A model generated the notes under the pieces. The model was not told the origin of the DNA and did not search any database. It saw only the letters and a program-made list of their open reading frames with translations. This document shows positions 7,717 to 10,432 of a stretch of 10,432 nt of DNA, piece by piece (the first letter of the stretch is position 1; each line of letters opens with the position of its first letter). The stretch spans positions 1 through 10,432 of the forward strand of contig JADGJG010000963.1 in assembly GCA_027596195.1 (NCBI GenBank), written 5' to 3'. Made by a program: the position numbers and the translations under genes. Source of the stretch: Podochytrium sp. JEL0797. Lineage: Eukaryota; Chytridiomycota; Chytridiomycetes; Chytridiales; Chytriomycetaceae.

Positions 7717-7890
7717 CCCTGGTGGCGGAATCAGATCAGCAAGGGGGGTGAGACCCTTGTTCGAAACAATTGATTCAAAGTGAGGTCTCGGCTCTGGTCA
7801 CGCGTATTACGCGTCGATGGCAGGATGAGACAATGACAATCAAAAGGATTTCAAGCATGGTAGGGAGAGTATGGTGGAAAGGGGAAACGA

Positions 7891-7898
7891 TATAAATA
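7891..7898 (+). promoter_or_regulatory. TATA box of Munc13-like gene
   Basis: TATAAATA starts 35 bases before the predicted ATG at 7926, about the same distance as from the U4 TATA box to the U4 5' end. If used, transcription would begin almost at the start codon. Confidence 0.5.
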
Positions 7899-7925
7899 TT
7901 TTTTGTTTTGATTTGTTGTTTTCAA

Positions 7926-10284
7926 ATGGATGACGAGACACGGGCAGCGGCCACGTTTGCGCTCGCGCAGCTGGGACCTCTAGCAGACAGCGATGACGCG
8001 TTTGCAGCACCTTTGGCGTCGAGTGTGGTTCGTGTGAAAGCGACGGGTACGTACTCCTTGACTATTTGATCTTGCTTGGCGAAGAGCGTACTTTTAATTG
8101 TTAACTCCTTTCTTAGTGTTCAGCCGCTCTGCGCTTCGCAACGACGTGTTTGTGCTGCGTCTTCTTGTCGCCCACGACGCGGCGCACCAGGCGCCAAGCG
8201 ACTTTGCGCACTTTGAGGCCTACGCCGTCTGGAAGCGCCACGCCGCCGCAAACGCCGCCGCCCTAGTAAAAGACGCCCACCTAAACCACAAAGACGCCCT
8301 CGTCTCCGTCACCGTCAAAACCGCAGAGAACCTAAGGCCGAAAGACAAGAACGGCGCAAACAACGCCTATGCAGTCGTAGCCTATCCCGACGGCTCCTCC
8401 CGGAATGTATTGGCCGTCTTTCAGTCAGAACCTGTCCCAAACTCGCTGAACCCAGAGTGGAACCTCAAAGTCTCATTGTACGTGAATTCAAACCACCACG
8501 CGACCTCCCACTCAAACCCACTCCCACAGAGTCATCCGCGACTCCAAAGACCCCCTCACAATATCTCTCTGGAACAAACCCTCCGCGTCCTCAATTAACT
8601 CGAAACCATCCTTCCCCTTCCTCAAACCCGCGACAAACCAATCGACTCCCCCACCCTCAGCTTCGCTTCCACCAGACGCGTTCCTTGGCCTCATCACACT
8701 CCCCGGCTCTACCCTCCTCCAACTCCTCCCCGGAGACCCCTCCTCCTCCGACTCCCTCGACCGCTGGTTCACCCTCGACAAACGATCCAAAAAGTCGCGT
8801 GTTTCAGGCCGAGTCTTGATTTCACTACACAGACACACAAACCTGCAGGGAATGAGCGCGGAGCACGTGTTTGGGGACGTGATGCAGTGTATTCCTGCGC
8901 GACCGCGGGACGCATTTCGCGGAGTGTTGAGGCGGTTGGTGGATGCAGAAGCGCGGGATTCACAGCCGGGGAGGAGTCGGAGGGGTGTGGTGTTGAGTGA
9001 CCAGAGTGCCGAGATGGTGGATGTGGTGGCGCGGTATTGGGGGTTGGATGCGTGTGCAAGGGCCATCATGTACGAGATTTCTTCTATCGCGTTCGTTTTT
9101 TGGTATTTTCTAAATGGAGAATAGTGAGCTCGAAGTATACAAGGAGGTGCACGACGCGGGATTCATCAACACGGCGTGCCTGTTTGGAATCTACACGCAA
9201 CGCGTCCAACATATCGAAGAAGCGCACCAACAGAGCCGAATCTCAATTGACGAGGTGAAACACAATACCTCTTTCCCTCTTCCTCCTCTTGACTGGCACC
9301 AAATTCCCATATTTTTTTTGGCCAGCTCGCACGATTCGAACGCCTCGGTCTCTCCCTCCACACCCTTCTCCACACTCAACTCTCCACTTTCTTTGACCAA
9401 CCCCTCGACGCATTCACCTCCTCATCCGCGACTATATTCGCAACCCTCGTATCAACCCTCGACTCCCTCACACACCACCCCCTCCTCTCAACCCCAATCG
9501 ACAAGCGGAATCCCTCCCTACGTGACACGATGCTCACACTCGAAGGGTACATTTCAGAGTCATTAGCGATTCGGTATCACGCGTTTGCGAAGCTCGATGG
9601 GGAGGAAGAGGGAGCGCGGAAGGTGGGGGTCGGGGAAGGTGTGGATCCGTTGGTGTTGATTTCGGGGCGGGTTGTGAGTGAGTTGCAGGTGTTTTTGGAG
9701 GTGTTTGATGCATTGATTTTAGGGTGAGTAGGTTTTTATGCTCGTGTAGAACATTCCCTTGATGAACCCCCCTGTTTGCCCATCCCAGCAAATTCCATAT
9801 CCCTTCCATGGCTGCAACAAAATACGTGGACAACTTGTCCCCACATATGGACGCGTACGTGGCGGCGATGGTGTCGTCAGGGGCTTCAGGGCCCGTGCCG
9901 TTGAATGTGGCGTTTACGGTGTACCGCAGTATGCAAGACTTGCTCGAACTTTGCGAAAAGATTGATTTTCGGTTAGTTGAGAAGGTCAAGTTGAGGGAAT
10001 GGTTCAAGCCGTTTTTGGAAGAGTTTGTGAAGCTTTCAGGTAAAAACATTTTTTTATCTGAGGGCCCCAATTCGGATTTATTGACTGATTTCCTTGTAGA
10101 AAGCAAAATCAACGAGTGGGTGCAGAATGCGGTGGCCGTGGATGACTTTTCGTTGCTGCCTGCGGGTCATTCGTCTTCTGTGCTGGATATTTTCATGTCG
10201 TTTCAGCAGCAACTTGAGTTTATTATCAACCTGAACTGGCCGTCGGATGAAGAGACGGCCTTATTTATTGGAAAACTGATTGAG
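7926..10284 (+). CDS. Munc13-like exocytosis protein (C2 + MUN/MHD1), 3' part missing
   Basis: Seven exons give 662 aa so far: 7926-8046, 8117-8477, 8530-9069, 9125-9254, 9326-9723, 9789-10039, 10100-10284. The next donor is GTTTGT at 10285. A C2 domain covers about residues 101-270 (VSVTVKTAENLRPKDKNG, YAVVAYPDGSSRN, LNPEWN, DAFLGLITLPG, RWFTLDK, VSGRVLISL), with a Pro/Ser-rich insertion of about 35 residues. Helical MUN-type sequence follows, with an MHD1-like block at the end (KINEWVQNAVAVDD, HSSSVLDIFMSFQQQLEFI, NLNWPSDEE). Munc13/BAP3-type proteins open syntaxin and template SNARE assembly for vesicle fusion at the plasma membrane; fungal members act in exocytosis and cell-wall delivery. 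MHD2 and any second C2 lie beyond the edge. The in-frame TGA/TAG stops met in introns 1 and 3 confirm splicing. Confidence 0.9.
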
Positions 10285-10338
10285 GTTTGTATTTCAATGG
10301 ATAATTCGCAACCGCTAACTATTTCCTCCCACTCGCTG

Positions 10339-10369
<31 letters not shown>

Positions 10370-10432
10370 GGGGCGGGGGGGGGGGGGGCGGGGACGGGGC
10401 GGGGGGGGGGGGGAGGCGGGCACAATAACAAG
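10285..10432 (+). other. Intron start running into G-rich homopolymer block
   Basis: The intron opens with GTTTGT and has a good branch site GCTAAC near 10314-10319, but before any acceptor the sequence turns into 30 consecutive G (10338-10367) followed by G-runs broken by single C or A to about 10418. The last bases (GCACAATAACAAG) look normal. This is probably a sequencing or assembly fault, so the missing exons cannot be read. Confidence 0.8.

Larger units (their letters stand above)
7669..7925. promoter_or_regulatory. Divergent promoter between CFEM and Munc13-like genes
   Basis: This 257-base region has one TATA box for each side (minus 7710-7716, plus 7891-7898). Between them lies a perfect 6-base inverted repeat CAAGGG/CCCTTG (7740-7745 and 7754-7759). 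It also holds a 27-codon minus-strand ORF (7858-7775) starting with a hydrophobic stretch. No complete gene is supported. Confidence 0.6.

Noticed and set aside
7716..7785. tRNA-like A box (TGGCGGAATCAG) and B box (GTTCGAAAC) on the plus strand
   Set aside because: The expected acceptor and D stems do not pair, and the only good stem (CAAGGG/CCCTTG) has an 8-base loop. At most it is a decayed tRNA fragment.
10285..10428. Gly-rich protein tail encoded by the G-runs
   Set aside because: It is translation of an intron and a probable artefactual homopolymer after a donor with a good branch site.

Overview
The window reads as nuclear DNA of an intron-rich fungus, most likely an early-diverging (chytrid-like) lineage. 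The reasons are a CFEM-type cysteine-rich surface protein (a fungal fold), many short GT-AG introns (about 54-104 nt), TATA-driven compact promoters, a BTB-BACK-TLDc protein and a short (about 127 nt) fungal-style U4 snRNA. The lineage is an inference; no ribosomal or mitochondrial marker is present.

Layout: (1) 228-1, minus strand: N-terminal part of an RRM RNA-binding protein, cut by the window edge. (2) 508-1941, plus: a complete six-exon secreted or membrane-anchored class 3 lipase (355 aa), divergent from (1). (3) About 2504-2630, plus: a U4 spliceosomal snRNA gene with its own CRE, CCAAT and TATA promoter. It can be folded by eye into the expected K-turn stem-loop, UUCG-capped hairpin and Sm site. 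(4) 4259-2580, minus: a single-exon BTB-BACK-TLDc protein, convergent with U4; its open frame runs into the antisense of U4, so its 3' end is uncertain. (5) 6904-4575, minus: a three-exon 732-aa protein with an N-terminal CCCH zinc finger and an otherwise unrecognised helical body. (6) 7668-7034, minus: a three-exon CFEM protein with a Ser/Thr-rich stalk and a GPI-like tail but no visible signal peptide. (7) 7926 to the right edge, plus: seven exons of a Munc13-like protein (C2 domain, then MUN/MHD1), incomplete at its 3' end. It stops in an intron that runs into a G-homopolymer block, probably an assembly or sequencing artefact.

The genes do not form a pathway. They are neighbouring housekeeping, trafficking and surface genes with intergenic gaps of about 130-560 bases.

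The most unusual signal is compositional. Nearly every long exon, on either strand, is C-rich (G-poor) in its 5' part and switches to G-rich (C-poor) in its 3' part. Hand counts reach C37:G0 and C2:G34 in 60-base lines. I know of no standard annotation class for this. The second notable item is the U4 gene, which also departs from the usual sequence in its U6-pairing stem II segment.
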